From Parvularcula sp039822105 (GTDB taxonomy: Bacteria; Pseudomonadota; Alphaproteobacteria; Caulobacterales; Parvularculaceae): a stretch of 64,000 nucleotides of DNA. The notes below the pieces were generated by a model. It saw only the letters and a list, made by a program, of their open reading frames with translations, did not search any database and was not told the origin of the DNA. Position 1 is the stretch's first letter. Every line of letters starts with the position of its first letter. The stretch covers positions 1 through 64,000 of the forward strand of contig JBCBMW010000004.1 of the NCBI GenBank assembly GCA_039822105.1, in the 5' to 3' direction. This document shows, one piece after another, positions 32,777 to 40,775 of this stretch. The position numbers and the translations under genes were made by a program.

Positions 32777-33982
32777 ATGAGGGCAGTCCGTACACTGGCC
32801 GCCATGGCGGCACTTACTCCTGCGCTCGCTTCGGCGGGGGAGTGGGAGTTTGGCGCCGAGATCGCGGGCGAGCTCCGCACATTTGTCAAAGAACCAACGT
32901 TCGATGAGCAGCTTAGCGACTTTCAGCCCTCAACTGTTGTGCTCGGCGATGTTCGTTGGACATCGGATAATGGCAAGCACCAGTTCGTCGCTGTGCCGTT
33001 CTATCGCCTCGACGGTGAGGACGATGAACGGACGCATGCGGACTTACGCGAAGGCTATTACCGCTACGCCGGCAACAACGTGGACATTCTCGTTGGTGCA
33101 GCGAAGGTTTTCTGGGGTGTCGCGGAAAGCCGGCATCTGGTCGACATCGTCAACCAAACCGATGCGGTGGAAGACATTGACGAAGAGGACAAGCTGGGCC
33201 AGCCGATGGTCAAGGTCTCTTTCCTGAAGGACTGGGGCACGATCGACGTCTTTGCCCTTCCTTACTTCCGTCCTCGGACGTTTCCGGGGAGCCGCGGGCG
33301 CTTGCGCTTTGACCCTGTGATCAACGATGATGATCCCATCTATGAAGATGCGGACGAGGAATGGAACACGGACTTTGCGATCCGGTACAGCCATTTCTTC
33401 GGTAGCTTCGACGTGGGCATCAGCGGCTTCACGGGCACATCGCGGGAGCCCAGCTTCTCGTTCTCACCCGACGGTCTGGATGAGAACGGCCTGTTGGTGC
33501 CCTTCTACGACCAGATCAACCAGGTTGGCGTCGATGTCCAGTACACGAACGAAGCTTGGCTTTGGAAGTTCGAAGGCATTGTCCGTGAAGGCCAGGGCGA
33601 TACATTCGCGGCAACGGTTGCAGGGTTTGAGTACACCTTTTTTGGTGTGACGGAGAGCGGCGCGGATCTTGGGGTGCTGGTGGAGCATCTTTACGATGGC
33701 CGGGAGGAGTTTATCGCTCCGCCGACGGCTTCCGACAATGATCTCTTCTACGGCGCGCGCTATGCGCTCAATGATTTTCAGGACACGTCGATTCTCATTG
33801 GCGCGATCACAGACTTAGAGAATGGTAGCTCCTCAGGGCTCGTCGAAGCGGAACGCCGGTTCGGGCAGAACTGGACCGGCGAGTTTGAGGCTCGGTTCTT
33901 CTACAACGTCGATGACGAGGACCTGTTGAACGCCTTTCGCGATGACAGCGTCATCACCCTGCGCGTGACGCGGTTCTTCTAA
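32777..33982 (+). CDS. Outer-membrane beta-barrel protein of the RND/LolA-like cassette
   Basis: A 401-residue protein with a signal peptide ending ALASA|G and alternating amphipathic strands throughout (for example DLREGYYRYAGNNVDILVGAAKVFWG and FAIRYSHFFGSFDVGISGFTG). It ends in the aromatic strand SVITLRVTRFF, which fits barrel insertion by BAM. It is like DUF1302-type barrels found beside MMPL/LolA-like genes. It starts 18 bases after the LolA-like gene. Role, inferred: outer-membrane port or receptor for whatever the pump moves. Stop overlaps the convergent gene's stop by 4 bases (CTAA). Confidence 0.75.
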   Translation: MRAVRTLAAMAALTPALASAGEWEFGAEIAGELRTFVKEPTFDEQLSDFQPSTVVLGDVRWTSDNGKHQFVAVPFYRLDGEDDERTHADLREGYYRYAGNNVDILVGAAKVFWGVAESRHLVDIVNQTDAVEDIDEEDKLGQPMVKVSFLKDWGTIDVFALPYFRPRTFPGSRGRLRFDPVINDDDPIYEDADEEWNTDFAIRYSHFFGSFDVGISGFTGTSREPSFSFSPDGLDENGLLVPFYDQINQVGVDVQYTNEAWLWKFEGIVREGQGDTFAATVAGFEYTFFGVTESGADLGVLVEHLYDGREEFIAPPTASDNDLFYGARYALNDFQDTSILIGAITDLENGSSSGLVEAERRFGQNWTGEFEARFFYNVDDEDLLNAFRDDSVITLRVTRFF

Positions 33983-34338
33983 GGCTTGTAAGGCGTGCAA
34001 GGAACATCCTGCGGCAGCACGATATCGATACCGTCCGTCCGTCGCCGGAGGAGGCACGCACCGTCAGCCAGGACAATGTCGTAGACGGCAGGAAGCGCTG
34101 GGCTTCGCGTCTCGTACCGCGTGGGTTTCGGCGGCAACACAGTCACAACAGGCTGCTGACGCGGGTCCGGCGGGCCGAGCTCCAACGTCGCGCGCCCTTC
34201 GGTTGCGGATAGGGCCGATGTGATCACGCCGAGGTCATCACCTGGGCCGAGCGCCAGGACAGCAGCTTTTTCATCGCCACCGCAAGCACTCGCGCAGGCG
34301 GAGAGCGCGGCAAGCCAGAAGAGATAGACCATCTTCAC
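33979..34338 (-). CDS. Small hypothetical lipoprotein
   Basis: A 119-residue protein whose signal has the hydrophobic run LFWLAALSAC and a cysteine cluster (LSACASACGG), where either cysteine could be lipidated. The mature part is acidic then Pro-rich (ELGPPDPRQQPVVTVLPPKP). I recognise no family. It follows the S41 peptidase with a 4-base overlap, so it belongs to that operon and may be its partner. Confidence 0.55.
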   Translation of the reverse strand: MKMVYLFWLAALSACASACGGDEKAAVLALGPGDDLGVITSALSATEGRATLELGPPDPRQQPVVTVLPPKPTRYETRSPALPAVYDIVLADGACLLRRRTDGIDIVLPQDVPCTPYKP

Positions 34339-35975
34339 AGTGAGCCCTCCGGAAGCCGCATATCCCTATTCGTGGACGGAATATTGACCGGTAGATTGAG
34401 CGAGGGCCCATCTCCGCTGGAGGCCTTGGTCGTAGCAAGGGTCGATGAACTCGATGTGGTCGTGAATGGGCATGATCCAGTGGTGCGGTAGGCCAGCGCG
34501 GTCCCAAGCAATGCCTCATTTTCATCGCCGAGCGGGTCGCCGAGATCATCAGCTACGATGCATCCGGGCACGACAACACCAAAAGCGGGGTTGCCCTGAT
34601 CACTCGGGGCAAAGCCGTCCGCATACCCGCCAAAACCTTTGTCGTTCACGCCCTGGAACTGGATGGTGTAGTAGGTCTCGCCGCAATTGTCAGTCGGGTA
34701 GAAACCATAGGGCTTTCCGCACGTGGTGTTGCCGATAAGGATGACCTGAAAGTCTACACCGCGTAGGCCGTTGATCACCGACTCAGAAGCGGAGCACGTG
34801 TCATCCGTTGACAGAACGAACACTCGGTTGATGTTCAAAACGGGCAGGGATATCCCAGCATCAACGGAGAAGCCCAAGGTCGTGTTGTAGAACGGGATCG
34901 AGTTATCGGTTTCAAACGTCACAGGATTGACCCCGCCCGCATCGTCATTGAACTGAAGGTCCTCAAACGTCCGGCCCGCGGTAAAGCTTGGTCCGGCAAT
35001 CATGTAAGAGAGCTGGGATGCGATCGCGAGCAACCCGCCGCCATTGTAGCGAAGGTCGAGGACCAGGTCGGTGACGTTCGCCGCCTGCAGCTGCTGCATC
35101 GCGTTGACGATCTCTGCCTCCGAAGAGAACGGGCTGAATGTGTTGAAGAGGATGTAACCGACATTGCCGGTTGGCGTGCTGATCACCTCGACCGTGTTCA
35201 CAGGGTCAGAGGCCAAGTCTTCTGAAACGAGGGTGACAAAACGGGACGTTGCCGCGCCCGGGTCCAGCACTTCAAACACGTGGGTTTCGCCAGCAGTCTG
35301 GGGGAACAAGCCGGCATTGAGTGTATCAATGTCCGCGTCGCTGGTGGCATTGACCAGATCAACGCCGTCGACCGTCAGGATCACGGCGCCGCGGACGAAC
35401 TTGGCGAGCCCGCCAACTTCTTCAGCTGCCGGCGTTCCCGGATCAGTGTAGCGCACGCGAAAGTCCCGAGGGACAGTCGTTGAGCTGGCCTGGTAGCTGA
35501 CGCCATAGCTCGCGGTCGGGGCCGAGTTTCGTTGTTCTAGGAACTCTTCTGTCGGTTGGCTGAAATGGAAGTCATCCCGGTCTTCGCCGGAAGGCTCGAT
35601 CGCTGAGGTCTTGAGCCTGTTGAAATAGTCGACGCGGTTGCTGAACGTCGCCGGGTCGAGATCGGGCACCTCATCATTCCAAAGATAGGTCTCTTCGGTC
35701 CAAGAGCGCAGCCAGAAGTTTTCGATCGTCGTCGAACCTGGCTCGTCGGGGAACGCGTTGCCTTCGATATCGAAACCGCTCCGCGGGTTTTCGCACTGGG
35801 CGATGTAGGTCGAGGCGGGCTCATAGACGCCGGGGATCCAGGTGGGATCTGAGCTTGACGATGAACCGCCGGACGACCCGCCGCCGCTTGAGCTGGTTCC
35901 GCCGCTATCGCAGCCGCCAAGCGCGAGGACACCGAGCCCCACGAGCATTCCCACAAACTGCCGCCACTGGGGCAT
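34335..35975 (-). CDS. S41 family (C-terminal processing/tail-specific type) peptidase, lipoprotein
   Basis: A 546-residue secreted serine peptidase. Lipobox LALGGC (Cys about 22) is followed by a Gly/Ser linker. A PDZ-like region (about 165-250: GLAKFVRGAVILTVDGVDL) precedes the S41 fold: GNVGYILFNTFSPF, LVLDLRYNGGG, then the catalytic Ser in DDTCSASES and the catalytic Lys in GNTTCGKPYGF. A Ser/Thr-rich C-tail closes it. Several extra cysteines suggest disulfides, so it acts in the periplasm or at the surface. ATG 35975 is preferred to GTG 35990. The small lipoprotein gene overlaps its end. Confidence 0.88.
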   Translation of the reverse strand: MPQWRQFVGMLVGLGVLALGGCDSGGTSSSGGGSSGGSSSSSDPTWIPGVYEPASTYIAQCENPRSGFDIEGNAFPDEPGSTTIENFWLRSWTEETYLWNDEVPDLDPATFSNRVDYFNRLKTSAIEPSGEDRDDFHFSQPTEEFLEQRNSAPTASYGVSYQASSTTVPRDFRVRYTDPGTPAAEEVGGLAKFVRGAVILTVDGVDLVNATSDADIDTLNAGLFPQTAGETHVFEVLDPGAATSRFVTLVSEDLASDPVNTVEVISTPTGNVGYILFNTFSPFSSEAEIVNAMQQLQAANVTDLVLDLRYNGGGLLAIASQLSYMIAGPSFTAGRTFEDLQFNDDAGGVNPVTFETDNSIPFYNTTLGFSVDAGISLPVLNINRVFVLSTDDTCSASESVINGLRGVDFQVILIGNTTCGKPYGFYPTDNCGETYYTIQFQGVNDKGFGGYADGFAPSDQGNPAFGVVVPGCIVADDLGDPLGDENEALLGTALAYRTTGSCPFTTTSSSSTLATTKASSGDGPSLNLPVNIPSTNRDMRLPEGSL

Positions 35976-36071
35976 ATCTACGTTCCACACACCAACCGAG
36001 ATGCAGTTAAGGCAGCAATTTTGCCGATGGCAAGTGACGGTCGCGACGGGAATGGGCCGGCAGAAGGCAAT

Positions 36072-36098
36072 AAAAAACGGGCCCGTAAGCCCGTTTTT
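36072..36098 (-). terminator. Intrinsic terminator downstream of ctrA
   Basis: Stem 36077-36082/36089-36094 (ACGGGC with GCCCGT), flanked by A-run 36072-36076 and T-run 36094-36098. On the minus strand the stem ends in TTTTTT, 22 bases after the ctrA stop. Confidence 0.85.
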
Positions 36099-36119
36099 GA
36101 AACACGATGGGGAAGCTGC

Positions 36120-36812
36120 TTACGCCGCTTTTTCCTCGGCTGGGTCACGCAGAACGTAACCACGGCCCCAGACAGTTTCGATATAATGTTCACCTTCGGT
36201 CGCTGACGAAAGTTTCTTCCGCAACTTACAGATGAAGACGTCAATGATCTTGAGCTCAGGCTCGTCCATGCCGCCATAGAGATGATTGAGGAACATCTCT
36301 TTCGTCAGGGTTGTGCCCTTCCGAAGGCTGAGGAGTTCCAGCATCTGGTACTCTTTGCCGGTGAGGTGGACGCGTTGACCAGCGACTTCGACGGTCTTGG
36401 CGTCGAGGTTCACGGACAAACTGCCTGTGTTGATAACCGATTGGCTGTGACCTTTAGAGCGGCGGACGATCGCGTGGATCCGCGCAACCAGCTCGTCCTT
36501 GTGGAACGGCTTGGTCATGTAGTCGTCAGCGCCAAAGCCAAGGCCGCGGACCTTGTTTTCCGTGTCACCCAGGCCCGTCAGGATCAAGATTGGTGTTGCG
36601 ACTTTCGCCACACGGAGCTGCTTGAGAACGTCAAAACCGGTCATGTCCGGCAGGTTCAAATCAAGCAGAATGATATCGTAGTCGTACAATTTGCCGAGGT
36701 CGACGCCCTCTTCACCAAGGTCCGTCGTGTACACATTGAAGCCGTCCGACTTGAGCATCAGTTCGATGCTCTGGGCCGTGGCGCCATCATCCTCGATCAG
36801 CAGAACCCGCAT
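36120..36812 (-). CDS. ctrA: Cell-cycle response regulator CtrA
   Basis: An OmpR-family regulator of 230 residues controlling division, DNA replication and flagellar genes in alphaproteobacteria. Receiver domain 1-120 with acidic pocket EDD (7-9), phospho-acceptor Asp51 (ILLDLNLPD) and Lys in TKPFHKDEL. Winged-helix DNA-binding domain about 130-228, with the SLRKGTTLTKEMFLNHLYGG signature of CtrA. The protein ends in EKAA; a terminal Ala-Ala is the ClpXP degradation signal in Caulobacter CtrA. ATG 36812 is the family start; upstream codons are not conserved. Confidence 0.97.
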   Translation of the reverse strand: MRVLLIEDDGATAQSIELMLKSDGFNVYTTDLGEEGVDLGKLYDYDIILLDLNLPDMTGFDVLKQLRVAKVATPILILTGLGDTENKVRGLGFGADDYMTKPFHKDELVARIHAIVRRSKGHSQSVINTGSLSVNLDAKTVEVAGQRVHLTGKEYQMLELLSLRKGTTLTKEMFLNHLYGGMDEPELKIIDVFICKLRKKLSSATEGEHYIETVWGRGYVLRDPAEEKAA

Positions 36813-36922
36813 GGAACCCGTCCTCCTCGTCCGTGTAGGCCTCACACCGCCTCTGGGCGGCACTCGAATGTGTTAAAGCTAACCAATATTTACTTTCATA
36901 AAGATTAACGCGGTGATTTTTC

Positions 36923-36927
36923 GAATC
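36923..36927. promoter_or_regulatory. GANTC (CcrM) methylation site upstream of ctrA
   Basis: GAATC in the 111-base stretch ahead of the ctrA start. In Caulobacter a GANTC site overlaps the ctrA P1 promoter and makes it sensitive to hemimethylation. The neighbouring sequence holds TTAA-type half-sites (36873-36876, 36906-36909), but no full TTAA-N7-TTAA. Confidence 0.45.
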
Positions 36928-37023
36928 ACCTGGTCATCTTCCATCAACCCAATAGAGGTTGCGTCGCGCATTCGTGCAAGGCTGCACACCGACGATTTTG
37001 GCGGGGATCAGCGGGCGAAACGC

Positions 37024-37512
37024 CTACTTTTTCCGGAACCGGTCGAGGCTCACGACATCGGCGCCGCCCGAGGGGGGCTCATCATCCGGCGGCGTGTCAG
37101 GATCGTCCGCAGGCTCGTCGGCTTCTTCGGCAATATGCTCCTGCATATCGGCGATGGATTGGAACTGAAGCGCAAAGTTCGACGAGGGGTCGGCGAATTG
37201 TGTGATCGCGTCGAACGGCACGACCAGACGTTCCGGGATGCCCTTGAACTTCAAGGTTACCGTGAAATGGTCGTCATCCACCACCAGGTCGTCGAACTGA
37301 TGCTGCAGGACGATCGTCATCCGGTCCGGGTACTGTGTTCTCAGTCGATCTGCGATGTCGACGCCGGAGGCGAGGGTATCGAACTCAATGTAGAAATGGT
37401 GCTCGCCAGGAAGGCTCCCCAGATCACGAGTGATCTTGAGAACATCGCGTACAACGCCTCGCATCGCATTTTGCGTGAGCCAGGCGTAATCAAGTTCGGT
37501 ACTGTCGGACAT
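37024..37512 (-). CDS. sspB: SspB-alpha family ClpXP adaptor
   Basis: A 162-residue protein with the alphaproteobacterial SspB pattern: AMRGVVRDVLKI, LPGEHHFYIEFDT, PDRMTIVLQHQFDDLVV, FSVTL-like FTVTLKFKGIPERLVVPF and a Ser-Phe-rich ITQFADPSSNFALQF. It delivers ssrA-tagged and other substrates to ClpXP. A long acidic, Pro-rich tail leads to a basic C-terminal motif (VSLDRFRKK) that should contact ClpX. The neighbouring ctrA encodes a ClpXP substrate, a suggestive adjacency. Confidence 0.93.
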   Translation of the reverse strand: MSDSTELDYAWLTQNAMRGVVRDVLKITRDLGSLPGEHHFYIEFDTLASGVDIADRLRTQYPDRMTIVLQHQFDDLVVDDDHFTVTLKFKGIPERLVVPFDAITQFADPSSNFALQFQSIADMQEHIAEEADEPADDPDTPPDDEPPSGGADVVSLDRFRKK

Positions 37513-37523
37513 CGGTTGAGGCC

Positions 37524-38585
37524 CTAGTGCTTCGCGGCGCTGGTGTCACGTAGCAGCTCCGCAATCCTTTCCGCAGCAGGGTCAAATTCTGGCCGATACG
37601 TGGCGGGCGTCACCGCGAGATGAGCGGTGAGAGGCAGCTTCAGCGCAATGTCTGTGCCGATTTCCGCGATCAGCTCGGGGTCGAGGTCATCGCCGAGCGG
37701 GCCGCCGGTCATGTTAAGGATAAGGCCCAAAAGCGGGGCGCCGACCTTCTCAAAAAGCGCCGCTCCGCGCCGGACGTCGGCGGTTGCGAGCGGGCTTGGT
37801 GTCGCGACAATCATCGCGCCGTCGAGCTTGAGGCGCTGGATCAATGAAAGGTGAGCATCGCCAGTTCCTGGCGGCGTGTCGACGATCAGGACGTCGAGGT
37901 CTCCCCAATGGGTGTCCTCGATCAGCTGCCGGGCCGCGTTCATCACCATCGGGCCACGCCATGCCACCGCCTGTCGCTCGTCGACCATGTAACCAACCGA
38001 GACGAGCTTCATGCCTGCCGTTTCAGTCGGGATGATTTTGCCGTCTTCGGCTTTCAGTTTCTGATCCACCGGAAACAGCACGGGGAGGGAGGGGCCGTGG
38101 ATGTCGAGATCCAAGAGGCCAACCCGGGCGCCGCGCTCCACCAGGCTGAGCGCCAGGCCAGCTGCCACCGTGCTCTTGCCCACGCCGCCTTTGCCCGAAG
38201 CGACCGCGACGACCCGCGCCACGCCCTCGGGCCTCTTGGCTTCTGGCCGGAAGCCAGGCTTCGGCGGGGCCTTCGCGCCGAGATGGAGGGGATCTGCGTG
38301 ACCGCCCTTTGGTGCAGGCGAGCGCGGCGGCTGAGGCGCTGGCGTTTCTGCTTTGCCGTGGGAGCTTTCGACGAGCGTGATCCGCTCAAGGCCGGTCTCT
38401 TTCAGGAGCTTGGCTTCGAGGCCGGCCGCATCGTTCACCGGGGCCGAGAGCAGGACCGTTGCGGTGAGGGCGCCGTCCCGGCTTCTCACCGCAACATCAC
38501 CGCTCGCGTCCTCGGCGACCAGCACCCGGCGGATGGCCGCTTCGGCCCGGCCCTTTCTTGCGGCTTCTCGCATGCGGTGGATCAT
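37524..38585 (-). CDS. Mrp/ApbC-type P-loop ATPase lacking the CxxC motif
   Basis: A 353-residue protein: an N-terminal MIP18/DUF59-like region (1-70), a Pro-rich linker, then the NBP35/Mrp ATPase with deviant Walker A SGKGGVGKST, DLDIHGPSLP and VDTPPGTGDAHL. Mrp proteins carry Fe-S clusters for transfer to apoproteins, usually via a C-terminal CPxC. Here that position reads LILNMTGGPLGDDLDPE, with no cysteine. ATG 38585 is a guess among several starts (the frame opens at 38654). It sits 11 bases after sspB's stop on the same strand and diverges from hflK. Confidence 0.88.
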   Translation of the reverse strand: MIHRMREAARKGRAEAAIRRVLVAEDASGDVAVRSRDGALTATVLLSAPVNDAAGLEAKLLKETGLERITLVESSHGKAETPAPQPPRSPAPKGGHADPLHLGAKAPPKPGFRPEAKRPEGVARVVAVASGKGGVGKSTVAAGLALSLVERGARVGLLDLDIHGPSLPVLFPVDQKLKAEDGKIIPTETAGMKLVSVGYMVDERQAVAWRGPMVMNAARQLIEDTHWGDLDVLIVDTPPGTGDAHLSLIQRLKLDGAMIVATPSPLATADVRRGAALFEKVGAPLLGLILNMTGGPLGDDLDPELIAEIGTDIALKLPLTAHLAVTPATYRPEFDPAAERIAELLRDTSAAKH

Positions 38586-38703
38586 AGCGTCAGATCGAGC
38601 CTTTCCATTGCGTTGTCCTTTGAACGCCACATATACCCCGTACCTCAAAGACAAAGACTTTTCCTGCGAGGCCTCTTCCGGTCTCGCGCAACTAGGCGGA
38701 TCA

Positions 38704-39873
38704 ATGCCCTGGACTGATAAGCCCTCAGGCTCTCAAAACTCTGGCCCTTGGGGCCGTCCCGAAGGAAGCAATGGTGCTGGCGGAGGCCCTCGCGGGGGCC
38801 GAGGAAGCAGCGCCCCTGACCTCGAAGAGCTCCTGCGCTCTGGCCGTGAGCGGTTTGGTCGCGGTGGCCGCGGCGGAGGCGGTGGTGCTGGCGCGCAGGT
38901 GCCGCAGCCCAGTGGCCGTGTGATCGGTCTTCTTCTGTTTGTTGGCCTCGCGCTCTACGCGTTTTCGGGCCTCTATCAGGTGGCACCTGGCTCCCGCGGT
39001 GTTGTGACCACCTTTGGCAATTTCACGGGCCTGACTGACCCCGGCCTCAACTGGCACATGCCAGCGCCGTTTCAGGCGGTCGACGTTGTCGCCGTTGAGG
39101 AAGACCGCCGCGTGCAAATTGGCGGCACCTCAAACCGGATTTCGATGCTGACCTCAGACCTCAACATCGTCGATGTGGGGCTGCAGGTGAACTACCGCAT
39201 CAAAAGCGACGCGACCTGGGATCCGGCCTCAGGCGATCTGCCTAATGCAGGCAAGTTCATCTTCAACATCGAAGAGCCCGATGACGCGGTGAAGATCTCA
39301 GCCGAAGCGGCGCTCCGAGAAGTGGTGGGTGCGAACGAGTTTGAGCCGATCATTTCCAGTGGCCGGCGGATCGTGAATGAAGAAACCGCCCGGATCCTCC
39401 AGGCGACCCTCGACAGCTACAATGGCGGCATCGAAGTCATCCGTGTGAACTTCGGCCAGGCGGATCCGCCACAACAGGTGATCCCAGCGCAGCGCGACGT
39501 GATCGACGCGACCAGTGAAGCGGAGCGCGAAGTGAACGTTGCCACAGGCTACGCCAACCAAAAGGTTCCTCGGGCCACCGGTGAAGCGCGGCAAATTGTT
39601 CTTGATGCGGAGGCTTACGCCGCTCGCGTGGTGGCGCAGGCTCGCGGTGATGCTGCCCGCTTCAACGCGATCTACGAAGAGTACGCCAAGGCACCGGAGG
39701 TGACCCGGCAGCGCATGTATCTTGAGACCATGGAAATGGTGCTCGGCGATATGAACAAGGTGCTGATCGACGATGATGCAGGCGGAACGTTGCCGTATCT
39801 CAATGTCAACGAGCTCGCACGCCAGTCCCAACAGTCCGCTCAACGCCGCGCAGCCAGTGGAGGAGCACAGTAA
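38704..39873 (+). CDS. hflK: HflK, subunit of the HflKC complex modulating FtsH
   Basis: A 389-residue membrane protein. A Gly/Ser/Arg-rich cytoplasmic N-terminus (about 1-65), one membrane helix (RVIGLLLFVGLALYAFSGLY), then the SPFH/Band 7 domain (about 90-290) and a coiled-coil/oligomerisation C-tail (QRAYLETME...). HflKC caps the FtsH protease in the inner membrane. Start ATG 38704 comes from the conserved hydrophilic start MPWTD; the frame upstream overlaps the mrp gene. hflC overlaps its stop (TAATG). Confidence 0.95.
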   Translation: MPWTDKPSGSQNSGPWGRPEGSNGAGGGPRGGRGSSAPDLEELLRSGRERFGRGGRGGGGGAGAQVPQPSGRVIGLLLFVGLALYAFSGLYQVAPGSRGVVTTFGNFTGLTDPGLNWHMPAPFQAVDVVAVEEDRRVQIGGTSNRISMLTSDLNIVDVGLQVNYRIKSDATWDPASGDLPNAGKFIFNIEEPDDAVKISAEAALREVVGANEFEPIISSGRRIVNEETARILQATLDSYNGGIEVIRVNFGQADPPQQVIPAQRDVIDATSEAEREVNVATGYANQKVPRATGEARQIVLDAEAYAARVVAQARGDAARFNAIYEEYAKAPEVTRQRMYLETMEMVLGDMNKVLIDDDAGGTLPYLNVNELARQSQQSAQRRAASGGAQ

Positions 39874-40775
39874 TGAACCGTTCCATTGGTATTGTTCTTG
39901 GTCTGATCGTTTTCGTTGTTGTCACCGTTGCGTCCGGAACGTTTTTGAGGGTGCGTGAAGATCAGCAGGCGCTGGTTCTTCAGTTTGGTGATCCTGTTGA
40001 GACCTACTCGTCGGCGGATGCGGGGCTTCATATCAAGGTGCCGTTCCTGCAGAACGTCGTCTTCTTTGATGCGCGGAACCTCAATTTTGACGCTGATCCT
40101 GTCGAAGTCATCGTTGCCAACGAAGAGCGTCTGTTGGTTGACGCGTTCGTCCGTTATCGGATCTCTGACCCGCTGGTCTATTTCCAGACCTTGAGTCGCG
40201 GCTCGACTGACCCGATCAATATGCGTCGCCGGTTCAATGACCGCCTTGATGCTGTGCTCGGTGAAGCGATGCGGGAAGTGCTCGGTGAAGTGACCATTCG
40301 CGCGATCATCACCGAACAGCGCAACGCGCTGATGAGCGACATTCAGGAAAACGTGGCGACAGAGGCTCTGAAGCTGGGCGTCACCATCATCGACGTGCGC
40401 ATCCGCCAGGCTGACTTCCCGGCGGAGAACGCAGAGAATGTCTATCGGCGGATGTCGTCAGACTACAATCAGCAGGCCCAGCGTATCCGCGCTGACGGTG
40501 AGCGCCGGGCGCGTGAGATCACGGCGCAAGCTGATAAAGACGCAGCTGAGATCCTCGCAACCGCCAACGAAGAGGCGCAGCGGATCCGCGGTACGGCCGA
40601 TGCCGAGCGGAACGGGACGTTTGCGGAGGCCTACAGCCAGGACCCTGAGTTCTTCGCCTTCTACCGTTCACTGACGGCTTACGAGAAGGCGCTGCAAGAC
40701 GGTGAGACGACGATTATCCTCTCGCCGGACTCGGAGTTCTTCCGCTATTTCAACGACACCGCGGGCGGCAACTAA
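39873..40775 (+). CDS. hflC: HflC, subunit of the HflKC complex
   Basis: A 300-residue Band-7 protein with an N-terminal membrane helix (IGIVLGLIVFVVVTVASGTF), SPFH domain (about 25-210) and an alpha-helical C-terminus (AREITAQADKDAAEI...). Partner of HflK in controlling FtsH. Begins within the hflK stop. Ends with the CTAA shared with the convergent desaturase gene. The Deg/Do protease gene that often follows is absent. Confidence 0.95.
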   Translation: MNRSIGIVLGLIVFVVVTVASGTFLRVREDQQALVLQFGDPVETYSSADAGLHIKVPFLQNVVFFDARNLNFDADPVEVIVANEERLLVDAFVRYRISDPLVYFQTLSRGSTDPINMRRRFNDRLDAVLGEAMREVLGEVTIRAIITEQRNALMSDIQENVATEALKLGVTIIDVRIRQADFPAENAENVYRRMSSDYNQQAQRIRADGERRAREITAQADKDAAEILATANEEAQRIRGTADAERNGTFAEAYSQDPEFFAFYRSLTAYEKALQDGETTIILSPDSEFFRYFNDTAGGN

